Shown: positions 36,727-49,903 of the stretch, in pieces
How positions within the stretch are numbered: the stretch's first letter is position 1
How the letters are laid out: every line of letters starts with the position of its first letter
From: Lepiota brunneoincarnata
Lineage: Eukaryota > Basidiomycota > Agaricomycetes > Agaricales > Agaricaceae
Assembly (NCBI GenBank): GCA_023014365.1
Contig: JAEBUN010000005.1
Span: 620,001-684,000, forward strand
DNA: 64,000 nt
Direction of reading: 5' to 3'
The notes under the pieces: generated by a model
What the model was told of the DNA's origin: nothing
What the model saw: the letters and a program-made list of their open reading frames with translations, nothing else
Databases searched by the model: none
Program-made: the position numbers and the translations under genes

Positions 36727-39700
36727 TTAAATTACTTCTGTCCTCGGTAGGTTCAGTATCCCCCGACTAAAGGCAGCTGCAACCACCTCAAACCCCCTTT
36801 CCTGCACCTCTGCAAGGAATACGTCGTGCTGATCCGCAAGTCTCTCATTATTCTTCCGGATCTCTCTGATCACACCATGTTCCCTCGCGCAATTCGGGCA
36901 CTCCGTCTCGTGCTCCTGTATGCACCTGATAGATGGATGCTGTTTAGAAAAATCGATTCACCCTAACATGAGGCAACCCACCTTTGGTGATAGCTGTGGT
37001 TACACATAAAGTGCACCGCGGGCAAATCCAATTGCGCTTTACATATCGCGCACCGCGTCACGTGGAACACCTTAGGGTGTTCAACGTCCATCAACTCTTC
37101 CACTTGCTTCAACTTCTCCGCAGTCTCAAATCTGTATGATTGAATCAGTTGTCGATCCTAGATAAGTGGATATATCAGCGTATAAGTGATAGAGCACTTT
37201 GATTAACGCTCACGTTCTCAATCTCCTCCCGGCTCTCCTTGATCCGCATCATCAGCCAGTCCTTGACAAGCCCCACGCTTGCAACCCCATTCCTGCTTAG
37301 CAGCTGCACAACACCCAATGGCGGCATTATCCCCTCTTCCTCAACATGCTCCAAAATCCCCTTCAAATCCTCCCTATGCTTCGCCAGTAACTCGGGAGTA
37401 GACGTCAGGAACCTCAGTACAAGCGGATACAAGGACTGCCGATTCGATCCATACATCATCAATCCTTCCACAACCTTTTTCGAAGCACTCGCATCGCCCG
37501 CCTGCGACCTGTCGATCCAAAATCTCAACACATCTTCATACATACCTAATCGCTCCCACAACAATACTAGCCCATTGATGAACCAATGCGTTGAGCATAC
37601 GATGAGCGCATGTGTAGGATCGTAAGGCAGCGAATGACTCCTTAACAGCTTCATTGCTTTCTCCTTCAACACCTTTTCATCTTTCCCTCCGTCCTCTCCC
37701 CCAGGTAAAGTCAAATACAACTCCAACAGCGTGTTCCAAATCGCCACCTGATCATCCCTTTCCTCGTCCTCTTCAGGCCCCGGAGGCGATCCAAGTTCCC
37801 CTCGCCCTTTCTGTGTCGATACATGTCCCACAATCGACCCCTCATCCAGTGTTTGCCCATACCGTCTATACGCAACCGTCTCCAAAAATACCACGAACTG
37901 CTCCATATGATCCACAAAATGCGCAAAATATACCCGTGGCGAGGGCAACTTTACAGGCTGAGGTTGGCTTTGTTGTGCAGCGAGTTGTTTTGTGGATGTG
38001 GGTGGAGGTGTCGAAGGGCCCGTGGACGATTCCCTCCGTGGTCCAGCCTCGGGTCTCACTGTTTTAGTGGAAGGAGACGGAGGTGAAGTGTCGGAGGAAA
38101 TTGAGGTCGTTGGTTGGTTGCGATTGAGAGCCAAATACGAGAGATACGATGGTCCACCAGAAGCCCCTATGGTTACTGGTTTTGGTACTGGCGTTGCTGC
38201 CTCTTCTTGTTCCGAAAGTGATCCAGCTGTAGTACAAAGGTCAATGAGCAGTTGCGTTGTCTCTTCAGGGAGACTGTGTAGCATCGCTCTGCCATAACGA
38301 GCCAAATTGCTTTCAGCCTAAGTGTGGGCAAAAGTATGTAATGAGTAAATCATAGTAGTAAATTGACACTCACAGCCTCGGGACCTAGCTTCCTCAGATA
38401 CGCCGAAGCATCCTTATAGTTTCCCGCATCCTCAATCTGAATCCTCAGGTAATCCTCATGCCTTTCGTACTTCTTCGCCAGGTATGCTGCGTGTTCAAAG
38501 TACCCTGCCTGCCGACACACTCGAATCGCAGTATCCAGGTCAAAGGGCAGTTCTTCAGAACTGTCCGCATCGCGTTTTGATTCGGTCTTGATGAAACTAT
38601 CAAGGCGAGAAACGTCTTTCAGCTTGGTGTACGTATTCAGGAGCAGGGTGGTGTGATCCGAGTTTGCGAGGCCTAAGGAGTGGAGTTCTTGGAGATATGT
38701 CACGAGGTTATGAATGCGTTGGGCATCAAGAAACTAGGGCGTTAATGAGACATCAACTAACCCCGCTTGGTTGCAATGATCATACTGACCTTTCTGATGA
38801 CATAGCTAGGCTGCAAATGCCCAATTGTCCGTACAAACTGCTGCATAGCACCATCATAGTCGCCCTTGAGGTAAAGATGATCTCCGTATTGGCGATGAAT
38901 GTCAGCCACACTCGACTGGTCTAGATTTTGAGTCTTGGCTACATTCAGAGCAAGCGGAAAGTAAGTCTTGCGGTAGAGCATATCTAACTTGTCTCCGGTG
39001 CTTTTCTCTTGCAGACATAGTAACTTTTGTAAATTACATCAACTCCCGCGGGCGACGACCTTGTAGGATATGTTACACACCTGGCCATCCGATGTCAAGA
39101 CATAGATGTTCCCCCATTGTGATATCACTTCCCTCACCCCTTGCCTGAAGGGCCCGGAATACGCGACAATCTTATTTTCGGGGTCGAACACTGTAACTTT
39201 GGTGATGTCAGTCCCGCTAGGATTTGTTGAGCGAGCAACATAGTTCCGGACGGTAGCAGAGGCGGCAGAGGCAGTTGGGACAAAGGGAGGAGAGACAATG
39301 ACGAGATAGTTGAGATGGGTATGGATAGACGATTTGCTGCCTAGACGAAAGTCAAAGGTGATTTTCAAAAATAATGTGAGCTATCGGTACCCTCGTATGC
39401 CCAACAGTTGCCTCTGCCCTCCGTGTTGCAGACGTAGATCGCTTCGTCTCGGGCGACGACAATATCTTTTGCACGCCAGTCCATAGTCGCACACCCGAGG
39501 CCTGTACCAATTTCGTCCACTACACTTGGCGTACCACCGCTTCCTCTTCCTGACGCCTGGTAGCATAACACACGATTTATCGTAACCACGAAGAGATAGA
39601 GGTTGGGAACTTCCTCGGTCGGCTCACGGAAGCCGAGCCCGGTGATGGGCTCCGTCGGGGATTCGTGTACTGTACGGGTTTTGGGAAGGGCGGTGAGTGA

Positions 39701-40502
39701 GTTGGATGAAGCGAGGGATTGGTCGAGGTGCCGATAGAGAATCACTGTGCCATCTCCAAGTCCAATAGCAAGGTGCGAGAGCGTAGCGGAAAGGGCAACA
39801 GTTGTTACCTGGCGGTTGCTGATGTTAGCATCCAATACATCACACACAACATCTGGGCTCACAGGATGGGGGCGATTGCTGAGCTGGAGCTTTGTTGAGC
39901 GTAGCAGGACAGGGGCACTAGTCTTCTTGTCGAAACTCTGCATGTCCCATACCTTGAGCAAGGGTGAGCGGACAGAGTCTTCCTCCTACGCTAGGGTGAG
40001 TAGGAGATCCTAGGAAGGCAAAAAGCCATACACACGCCTAAAGTTACAAGGATGTCCTTCCGTTCTACCATATGCGTCACTCGACCACCAGCATGAGCAA
40101 CCCAACTATTGACCGACTCAAAATCACGGTTGAGCAGATGTATACTGCCATGAATGTCTGCAACCAGTACCCCTGAGGAAGAGGAGGTTACAGCGGAAAT
40201 CTCTGGTGTCACCTACCAGGGTGTGATTGGTCGTCTTATGGATAGGCGCATAGACTACTTACTTTGAATATTTCTGGAGGGCTATCCAAATCATGAATAT
40301 CCTTCACTGGAACGACGTCGAAAAACGGAAATTGTCGCCACTGTATTCATGTCAGCATTTTCATGGCAGAACCCAGCACGGACTCCGTAGCCGGAGAGAT
40401 ACACTCGAAATGACGGATACTCACAGCAGGTGCGGCAGTTCCAGCAACGCTCGAGACATTTGAGGTCGCATTGGCGGCCAGCGCTGTCAGATTCGAGGTC
40501 AT
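36727..40502 (-). CDS. VPS11: Vacuolar protein sorting protein Vps11 (HOPS/CORVET)
   Basis: Core subunit shared by the HOPS and CORVET tethering complexes at late endosomes and vacuoles. Ten exons resolve in phase: 40502-40425, 40340-40263, 40212-40036, 39985-39391, 39340-39081, 39023-38790, 38733-38374, 38317-37214, 37157-36982 and 36925-36727 (1086 residues). Exon 2 starts WRQFPFFDVVPVKD, the usual Vps11 opening. The first half forms a beta-propeller (ILVTLG, LLKVWDMQSFDK). Clathrin-repeat-like helices follow (YRKTYFPLALNVAKTQ, LARYGRAMLHSLPEETTQLL). The C-terminus is a RING-H2 finger: CAIC, then HFMCNHSYHQRC and ECPNC. About 3.3 kb of coding sequence has no frame break, a useful contrast with broken genes nearby. 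The start at 40502 follows from the exon 1/2 phase. Confidence 0.96.
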
Positions 40503-40732
40503 ATCGTCCCCAACCCCAAAGTTGCCGAGTAGCAGAATAGGACCCCAATATCGTGGCCAGTATCAGACAACCAAAATGGAAAGCTATTCCCACGGAGCGT
40601 GCTCCCATCAACCACAAACGGTCCTGCCCGAACTTTCACTCCTCCCTCATCGTCTTTCCCTGTGAGCCCGTCACTGCCGCTGTCGTCTCCCTCGACACCT
40701 ATACAACAGCTTTTAATACCAACAAAAAATCC
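40503..40732. promoter_or_regulatory. Shared divergent promoter VPS11/ATP18
   Basis: Only 230 bp separate the VPS11 and ATP18 start codons, which point away from each other, so both genes must start transcription within or near this stretch. A CCAAT pentamer sits at 40545-40549. No TATA box is obvious. Confidence 0.6.
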
Positions 40733-41071
40733 ATGGCCTTCCTTGGACTTCGCAAGTGGCCCACACCGGTAAGCTTTTCTCCCTTGCCACGCCTCTCTGT
40801 TGACTTAGCCAACGGATACCTGGTCGCGTTTGTAGGTTGCCAAGCCCTTGTGGCCTTTCATGGTTGCTGGGAGCATCACTCTCTATCTTGTTGCGAAGGC
40901 TCAGAGTAGTTCAATTCGCTGTACGTCTGCTGCCTCTTTTCATCCTCCCACCCGTTTTGCCCTTTTTTTTTTTTTACTGATAGCTTACCTCGTGCGTTAT
41001 CAGCGGTCGAATGGCGTGATGACCCCCGTAACCCCTACGCTGCCCAGCTTGCCAAGGAGTCTCTGCATTAG
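40733..41071 (+). CDS. ATP18: Mitochondrial ATP synthase subunit i/j (Atp18)
   Basis: Small single-span subunit of the F1Fo ATP synthase in the inner mitochondrial membrane, at the dimer interface. Three exons: 40733-40768, 40836-40920 and 41004-41071, all GT-AG and in phase, giving 62 residues. The N-terminus MAFLGLRKWPTP is followed by VAKPLWPFMVAGSITLYLVA, the membrane span after the conserved KPxWPF motif. The C-terminus is WRDDPRNPYAAQLAKESLH, the typical DPRNPYA matrix tail. Length and motif order match the fungal family. The start has ccATGG context. It is too short and too split to stand out as an ORF. Confidence 0.93.
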
Positions 41072-41926
41072 TAGTCGCAATGCTCGATTGTTTTTCTCTC
41101 TCAAATAGAAACACCCTATCTTATCACGCTTTGTCTGCTCGACGAACCGCCGCGAGAGAGAGAGAGAAGTCCTTGGACGTAGCGCCAGTACCCCCATCTC
41201 GCCATGTGTCTCGAGCTCTGCCAAACCCTTACACCAACCCTACAACACACCATTACCACTAGGTCATAGGAATGATACACCGCCAGGAAGGTCGACCCGT
41301 ATCTTGCTCTTATCGTGATAGACTCTCACACAAAGCTTGTGTGAAACATTTATTTAGAAGTAGCGCAAAGATCAATAAAATATGCGTGAGTAGCCTCGAG
41401 TAGCCCCCACCTTACCGCCTCCAGACGGTATCAAGTAAGCAAGCGCAGGCGAATGTAGCCCGCCCCTTCGAAGCGTCCTGCAGCTGAACCTTCACTAAAT
41501 GTAACAACCACCAGTACATTGCCCACTACTCTCCTCCTCTCTCACCTACTCAAGGGCAATCAAGACCGACCATCGGGATGTCCAAGCATATCATGAGAGA
41601 TTTCCGAGAGTATTGCCAGTGTGTCACTTTTCAGCAGTTTGTCCCTTGACCCTAAGTTAACTTGTGTAGACAATCAAAGCCGAGTAGCATTTGTGCCTGC
41701 AAACACAGGATTCTAATGTAAACCCCATATCTAGTGTACGCCGTTTGCGGAGCTACATAACATAGGCACCGACCCGGTTTCTTCTTGATGCATGGATGAG
41801 TCAATCACCTGCCGGCAGCCCAGAATGTACCGGCAGTCAGGACCGACAGATAAGTGGAATAGAGATACCACGGTACACATGCTAGGGGTATGATGCGAAA
41901 GATAGATTTGGCTCAACGAGTTATGA
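41072..41926. other. Intergenic between convergent ATP18 and COX16
   Basis: Holds the 3' flanks of two convergent genes. A small GAGAGAGAGA run (41153-41166) lies just after ATP18. No ORF with a domain and no RNA gene were seen. Confidence 0.5.
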
Positions 41927-42393
41927 TTATTTGGGGGGGCTTTCTGTAGGCGGTACACCCCACTCTGGAAGCCCTTTCGGCCGCTGTATTCGCTTGGGCT
42001 CCCAGTCCTCTTCCGCTGCCGCGCTAAGTCGCTGTATATCCCACGAACGCCTCAGCTAAACATCCGCAGGACGGGATGGCTGAAGCGAAACATACAAAGT
42101 ATTCCTCCCGGATATCAAACTTCTTCCGGTTCCTATCCAGTCTCAGTTCTTGTTCTTTTGTGACCTGCGACACAGTGTTTTTAGACACAGGGACTATGAC
42201 AGTCACGGAGTCAAGAGCATACATGCTTTACTTTCTGGTCATGCAAGTCGTATCTTGTCTGCGTAAACGCCGTCAAACCATACGAAGCAGCGACCATAAG
42301 TAGAACGAATGGGACACCGAAGAGCGCAGGGTTCTTCCTGACCACTCTGTTTATTCTGGATGTGTTGAGTGGATGGGAGGTAAAGGTAGGCAT
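41927..42393 (-). CDS. COX16: Cytochrome c oxidase assembly protein Cox16
   Basis: Inner-membrane assembly factor for cytochrome c oxidase, linked to Cox1/Cox2 maturation. Three exons: 42393-42223, 42164-42096 and 42031-41927, all GT-AG and in phase 0, giving 114 residues. A short N-terminal tail leads to one membrane span (FGVPFVLLMVAASYGLTAF), then the family motif TQTRYDLHDQKVKH. Exon 2 reads VTKEQELRLDRNRKKFDIRE. Exon 3 ends with LSAAAEEDWEPKRIQRPKGL and a PEWGVPP tail. The motif order and length match fungal Cox16. The stop is the TAA at 41927-41929. The frame is intact. Confidence 0.93.
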
Positions 42394-42537
42394 TGCGTTG
42401 TAACTTAGTGTAGGCGTTGGTGACAGAAGTCCGGATATATCCGGATGAGTAACGCAGTTTCCGTTTCAGGATCAGCCCAGGCCCCTTGGACATAGGAATA
42501 GCCTCCCAACGTATGAGAGCGAGAGTTAGAATTACTC

Positions 42538-43271
42538 TCAAAATAACATATGGAGAACACTACCTGTGTCAAAACTCTGACAAAATAATTATTCCTGGCA
42601 CCTCCCGTGCCTGCAAGTGAGTCTGAACACTTGTATCACACCATTTCTCGTATACTTCATGGATCCACTGTGCCTCAAATCCTATCCTCTCTCTCCGTCC
42701 TCAATTTCACCCAGAGAGAACAAGCATCGATGTCAGCAGATACTGGGGCGCTTCCAGTGTTGCCTCCTAAATTCCGGATCTATGAGTGCGCTCACAGAGT
42801 TCACAAACAGGGATTAATACTAACCCTCACCCAGCTCGTATGCAGAGGCACCCGGATGGCAACTCAAATTCTTTATGTCTGGGTCGCTACTGTCGGGGTA
42901 TCCCACAGTATCCGGGCACAGTGGGCCTTGAGAGATGTGTTTGGGGTACCCGAAGATATCGATGCCTACACGAAGTTGTTTGACCTGGATAGCAAGCCAA
43001 ATAATGAGTTAACGCGAGACGAGACAGGGCACCCATGGCAGCTGAATGTCAGCTTAGCACAGGACACTAGTTTAAAATAACCAACCTAACACTTCAAGCA
43101 TAGCGGATGCCCAGTCAGCTCAATCATCTCTCTAGCCTACCTGGGTCCACGGAGTATACAAGGGAGATGTGATACAAATGTCCAGACTCACTCGCAACCA
43201 CGAAGGCTGCCAGGAACAATTTTTTTGTCAGAGTTTTGACACAGGTATATATTCTCCATATGTTATTTTGA
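42538..43271. repeat. Long inverted repeat, arms about 133 bp, spacer about 470 bp
   Basis: Left arm 42538-42670 and right arm 43139-43271 are imperfect reverse complements. Both outer ends carry tcaaaataacatatggagaa. Inward come ctgtgtcaaaactctgacaa and ttcctggca, then similarity continues through gagtctg-acacttgtatcac to about the ggatcc/ggaccc point. Similarity is clearly above chance along the arms (by eye around four bases in five). A 157-codon plus-strand ORF at 42607-43080 overlaps the left arm and spacer but has no known domain. There is no clear target-site duplication. It could be a nonautonomous terminal-inverted-repeat element or a local inverted duplication; it starts 145 bp upstream of the COX16 ATG. 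Confidence 0.75.
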
Positions 43272-43295
43272 AAGTAGCTTGTGGAACTCTAACTA

Positions 43296-44060
43296 TCTCC
43301 AATATATACATTTCTGCAAAGGAATTTATCGGTAGCAACGTTAGGGCATCGGGAACAGCATATGTTTTATTTTACAAAACATACACATATCTTGTCAGGG
43401 AGTTCCCTAACACTCATAAAATTGAGATATGTTGTCTTTGCGGTATAGTAAAACATTCTCGGGAGCTCTCATGATTTTAGACTGGGTGGTGGCGAGGAAT
43501 AGTTATTGTGTTTTTTTACATTCTCCATATGTCTTCCGCAGCATAAATTGTTTCCAATATGCCCGACTCTCTCTCTTTTATTGGATCTTTTACACAATTT
43601 AGCTGCCTAATGTCGTTATCAACTCCCAGATTCTGCAATGATTCCAGGAAGATTGGGGCAAGGAATAATTAGTTCCAGTATCTAAATAAATCGCAAATAT
43701 GTCACTCAGTTATTTTGTTTGATTTCATACCTTGCACATAACTACTTTGCTATAGGACCTATTTTCACCCATAAAATCCAAGTAATCTATGCAGAACTAT
43801 CTGTCCAAGATGCGGCACGCTCGCTCTGGTGTTTTGCGCGGGAAAGGCGGTGTCGTGTAACATGCGATGGGCACAGTTGGTGGGAAAATGGGATCAAGGA
43901 TTTCACTAGGTTTTTCACTACTATACACGCGCTTTTTCGGTACTATAGGGGTTTGGGCATAAACCACTCTAATCAGAGGCTGGTGACGGCCCGACATCAC
44001 CATCTAACTAGAGGGGTTATATGGGATTGTTAAGCGAGACCATTATTCCCATAGTCATAA
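43296..44060. other. AT-rich intergenic, nothing recognised
   Basis: The outer-end motif of the inverted repeat (attctccatatg) recurs once near 43520, so a further partial copy may be present. No coding or RNA signal was found. Confidence 0.4.
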
Positions 44061-44065
44061 GCTTT

Positions 44066-44412
44066 TTTGGACCACAATGGCGAGAAGGCAGACGTGCACG
44101 CAAGGTGTGCCCAAGTCAACAATGGTAGGTGATTATTATGCCAGTAGGGCCTGAGAAGTCAAGGCGACGCTTGCGTTGTCTACTGCCTTACGGCTCATTT
44201 GAGTTGTAATTGGCTGATTGTGCAGGTGAGCTTGGGGTCAGTCAATCCTGCATGCCCAAGGATAATCGGTTCCGAGGTCTTGGCCTATGTACTTCGTTTG
44301 TGTGTCTGCAAGGTGACATTCTACCCGTCAATGCCCTTGCTATACCCTTGTTCGAGCATGGTGCCAGTCTATTCATTTTCATCTGCTCACAACTCGTCTT
44401 TGTCTGTTCGAG
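44066..44412 (+). pseudogene. Decayed adenylosuccinate synthetase fragment
   Basis: Aligns by eye with the first 400-500 bp of the adenylosuccinate synthetase gene at 47.6-49.3 kb. Matching blocks: 'ggaccacaatggcgag' with the GSQWGDEG region, 'cgtgcacg' with CARCAGG, 'agtagggcctgagaag' with the VGPE segment, 'gtcaatcctgcatg' with NPAC, and 'gctcacaactcgtctttg' with the RAQLVFDF segment. Most of the P-loop stretch is missing, and indels and stops break every frame. The second intron region is still represented, so the copy arose at DNA level, not from mRNA. It is on the same strand as the full gene, about 3.5 kb upstream, with the P450 between them. Confidence 0.75.
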
Positions 44413-44439
44413 GGAGTGGAAATCCGAAGTTTGAGCTAG

Positions 44440-45159
44440 TAATTCTACATCTTAAGAAACCGTGTTATGCAGTCTGCTCGCCCCCATACCCTTTCACTGT
44501 AAGCCTGCTGGCTGACATCGTCAATTAGATCGTAATAAATATGGTATTCCTGTCTTGACCTTCGAATATTGTCTCGAGTCCCTCACATTCGTTGGTCATC
44601 CACTTTGGTGAGGCCGCCCGCCGACGGTGTCCTTTCATTTTAATTCCTAATCCGACCTATCAAGTATCTATCCTTGTGTCAAATGCTGATGACAATACTG
44701 TCGTCACAGGGCGCTGAATACTGATGGCCCGATGGCGATCCTCATAGCCTTCAGGCAGCCTTGCCTGGATGGTGCGTGAATTTTGAGCACCCTGAACTCT
44801 GGCGGCATTGGGCTTCACCTTTTTTTCTGTTTGATCCCCCTTGCACCTCTCGTGCAACTCCTCTCCAGCAACAGCTATAGCGTTCATTCCAAGAACAAGC
44901 TCTGAAGAAACTCTGATGACGATGTGACTGGCCCTTCAAATGTTCAGCGGTTGGATCTCCCCGTCAGAGTGTTCAGTCTCTTAGAATTACTGGCTAAAAA
45001 CAACTCAATGCAAGCAGTCCAAGCTTATGATATTGCAAAGACTTTCTTCACAGTATTCTAACAGCTTTATCAGGGACATCTCCGATCATGTTGAGCCAGG
45101 CATGGGAAGAGTAGAGACTAAGACGTTTGTTACATGCTCTACTAGAATAACAGGTAGAA
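44440..45159. other. Intergenic, one weak minus-strand ORF
   Basis: Minus-strand 44660-44887 is open for 75 codons (polar, Lys/Arg-rich) without a recognised family. It may be a relic. Nothing else was seen. Confidence 0.4.
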
Positions 45160-47347
45160 TTAAGACTGCACGCGCTTCCTGATCTTTAGGGGAATGTTAC
45201 CAATGCCCATGATCGTACCTGCGAACGCCCCGATTGTCATAACTCTCTCCTCGTATCGCGAGCGGGTCTCCCCAGGTGCCAAGTCTATATCAAGAACCCA
45301 GTCTCGCAGAAAAGTTGCTAAAAGGCAGGTAGCCTCTGCATGAGCAAATCTGCGGCCAATACATGCACGGGGGCCAGCGCCAAATATAGGAACTTCCAGC
45401 TCAGGTACGTCGAGCCACCTTGATGGCTTGTACTGTTCCGGATGCTCGAAAGTGTTGGGATTGCGGACTATTGGGTAGTTGTTGAGTTAGCTTTGGAAGT
45501 GCATGGAAATTTTCATTTGCTTACAGGTGTTGACCGTGTCCACCAGGATGGAGCTGCCTTTTGGAAGAACAACGATACCTGGTGAAGGCCTTTCGACTTT
45601 AACCCGGAGGTCGTCGGGAAGGGTGCGCGGAATAAGGTAAGGACCCGCTAGGAAAGAGGTTAGGGATGTGCACACCCATAGGTTTTAGAGGCTTACGGAA
45701 CAGACGAACAGCTTCCTGGAAACATGCCTGTAAATAGGGAAACTCGACTGATTCGGACAGGTCCTGAAGCATGTTAGCCAGTGTTGGAGGGAACAACAGA
45801 AAGTAGTATTACTAGCTGGCCGTTAGGGCCGAGACGACTTTTGACGTCCGCGTAAGCCTTTTCTTGCTCATCCTGATGAATCGCGAGGTAGCCAAACGTG
45901 GCAATCATTCCGTTTGCGGTGGTTTCTAGAGACAGGTATAGTGTCAGCCAGCAGCTAAGTCCAGAATTGCTACTCTCATACACACCATGGCCGGCAAACA
46001 GGATAGTGAAGATATTCGAGAGCTATGGGCGGAGGGTGTCATGGACGTCAGCCGAATTCCCTTTGTCAGAGGGTGGGGGTGCATCTTACCACTTCCCTCT
46101 CTGATAGCTTGTACTTGCTGTCTCCCTCGGAAGATGCGATGAGACGTTGGAGGATATCTGCCTTTCGTACTTCAAATTGATCGCTAGGTCCTTGATTGCC
46201 AATCTCTTGGCTGATGCTTTGTACGTGAGACCTCACCAAATCGCCGAGAACATCCCAGGCCCTGTTGATGTTCTGAAGGCTGGGAGCAAAAGATGAAACA
46301 AAGAATATTGATTCCGTGAAGGAGCTTACGATTTGAAAGGAAGGTTGAGCATCCAGTCAGGGAGTAGGAGCTTGGTGAGGATGGTCTCGGAGGATACAGT
46401 AATTGCCTCAATAAAACTTATTGCCTCTTCCTTACTTGCACTGGGGGTCCATGACACAGACATACCGAATCCGCAGCGGGCCAAGATCAGCAGAGAGAAC
46501 TAGCGCGGCTAATCCATTAATATGAGGGCTCAGTGGAGGAACCCTCGGAGACTCCCGACCTTGATCATGTATTTATTCAGCGAAGCAATAGTTACTTCCT
46601 GCTTGTCGTGCCATCCTTCTTGTTCAATCATTTCTTGGTACAGAACCGAAGTCATCTCGCGAACTAGTTGATACCTGAGAAACAACAGTTATTGAGTCAT
46701 TTCACCGTGTTGGAGGGTCGCTCACGCTTTTGCGTTGAAGGCAGGTGCAACAACCCTGCGGTGACGTCTCCAAATCTCCCCGCTAGCAGAGGCAACGCTA
46801 GCACCCCAGAGGCTTTTATTGGAGATGAGTCCAAAAATAATGCTAGGGGACGAGAAAGATAATATTACCAGTCGAGGGTCAAGTTCAACGGCTTCACGAG
46901 GTGGAGCTTAATGTCGTTCCCAAGCAACTGGCGCGAGACATCGACCGAGCAGGTATAGAAGCACGGTTTGCCGGAGAGCAGAGGAATCATCGAAATTACA
47001 TCGTGCGTGTGATTAAAGTAAGCTGAGCAACAAGTCTTAGATATTTCCTTATCATATGGACACCACCGTACCAGATTTACGTTCGTCCCACTGCCAGGTA
47101 ATTCCAAGGTTCAAAGGGGAAATCCGCGGAAGAATGCCAGAAAGCAACGAGATAGGAGATATTAACGGCCTGTATCACGGGACGCGTCCAAAAGTCTGCA
47201 ACCAAGCTATGGGGACAGAGAAGGGGGAGAATCTAAACCTATCCTCACCTGCAGGTTTCGGATTAACAAGTATGCATGTAGAGAAATTGCGGAAACGATT
47301 CCAACGAGGATTGCGACTCCTGTTATGTTTTCAGCTAACGACATCAT
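45160..47347 (-). CDS. Cytochrome P450 monooxygenase
   Basis: Membrane-anchored haem-thiolate monooxygenase, substrate unknown. The start is taken at the paired ATG 47347, followed by a hydrophobic anchor (AENITGVAILVGIVSAISLH). Expected landmarks appear in order on the minus strand across several short introns: N-terminal beta region (HDVISMIPLLSGKPC), helix C (GEIWRRHRRVVAPAFN, about 46760), helix I (ETTANGMIATFGYLAIHQDE, about 45900), helix K ExxR (ACFQEAVRLF, about 45715), and the haem loop FGAGPRACIGRRFA with the Cys ligand (about 45365). The stop is TAA at 45160-45162. Introns checked in phase include those after RLF and after the VDTVN segment. Length is normal for the family and I saw no frame break. 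It sits between the decayed and the full adenylosuccinate synthetase copies. There is no cluster of biosynthetic partners, so the pathway cannot be guessed. Confidence 0.92.
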
Positions 47348-47576
47348 TAGGAAAGTAGGAGGCAACGCTGGATTCTTCAGTGACACAACATGATATGGCC
47401 CGATATAACTCATATAATCATCATTGGTATCACTGATGTGAACTGATTCCGTCACCCTTGTGGACTCTGAAATGGAATGGAATAGTGTTAGTCGGCTACG
47501 CTACAGGCGGGAATAAGGCGAGTTCTATACACTGCTGACTAAGGATGGCACCGCCACCCGCTCATCGCCCAGTTGA

Positions 47577-49261
<1,685 letters not shown>

Positions 49262-49903
49262 ATGGAATATTCGTGTTCTTGTAGTGTCAGTATGTAATGA
49301 TGGGGGACTATACAGAATGTGTATTGTATACGAGCAGTTTGGGATACTAAGAGATGCACTTTCCTCTCCATAGACCTTCCTATTTTAAAACCAAACATCA
49401 GACGGTACACAGAATTCTATCCATCGCTAGTTTTACGCTCTAGCATCGCTCTCCCATCACTAATAATCCCCACCACGCCGCGTTCCGTCAAAGGTAGGTC
49501 AGAACATGGTTCGGCTCCTTGGGGTATATTTTCATTTCGTATCTGGCATTCAGCGTGCCTAGTTTGTCTTTCAGAGGTGCCTGAATGAGGTGGTTTAAGA
49601 GGGGCTTGGAATGGGCGTGGTGAGAGTGATTTGCAGACTGGACGCAAGCTAGGCTTGATAAAGCGCTCACCAGGTCTCGAGGCTGATGTTATGCAGTTTG
49701 TTCCGGGCGTCTATTCGAATATCGGTACTTACGACACTGCCTGCCTGCCCAACATGGACTCTCAAACCCAGGACCCCCCTTCTCGACACTATCAAGCACC
49801 AATCTCTCGTGAAATCTGAGGGACTGCGTGGTATCCGCAGCGTTGGATAATTCTCAGGGATCGAGAAAGAGAAAACAGCAGTCATCCATTCTTGCTTGAA
49901 GCC
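49262..49903 (+). promoter_or_regulatory. 5' flank of the NLR gene with a short upstream ORF
   Basis: Holds the 3' flank of adenylosuccinate synthetase and the presumed promoter of the NLR. The last ATG before the NLR start is at 49754. It opens a 21-codon ORF (MDSQTQDPPS...) closing at 49819, 84 bp before the NLR ATG. If transcribed, it would be an upstream ORF that could dampen NLR translation. No other ATG lies between 49820 and 49903. Confidence 0.4.

Noticed and set aside
42607..43080. 157-codon ORF inside the inverted repeat as a transposase
   Set aside because: No catalytic motif, and its start lies within an arm that is also present in inverted form at the other end.
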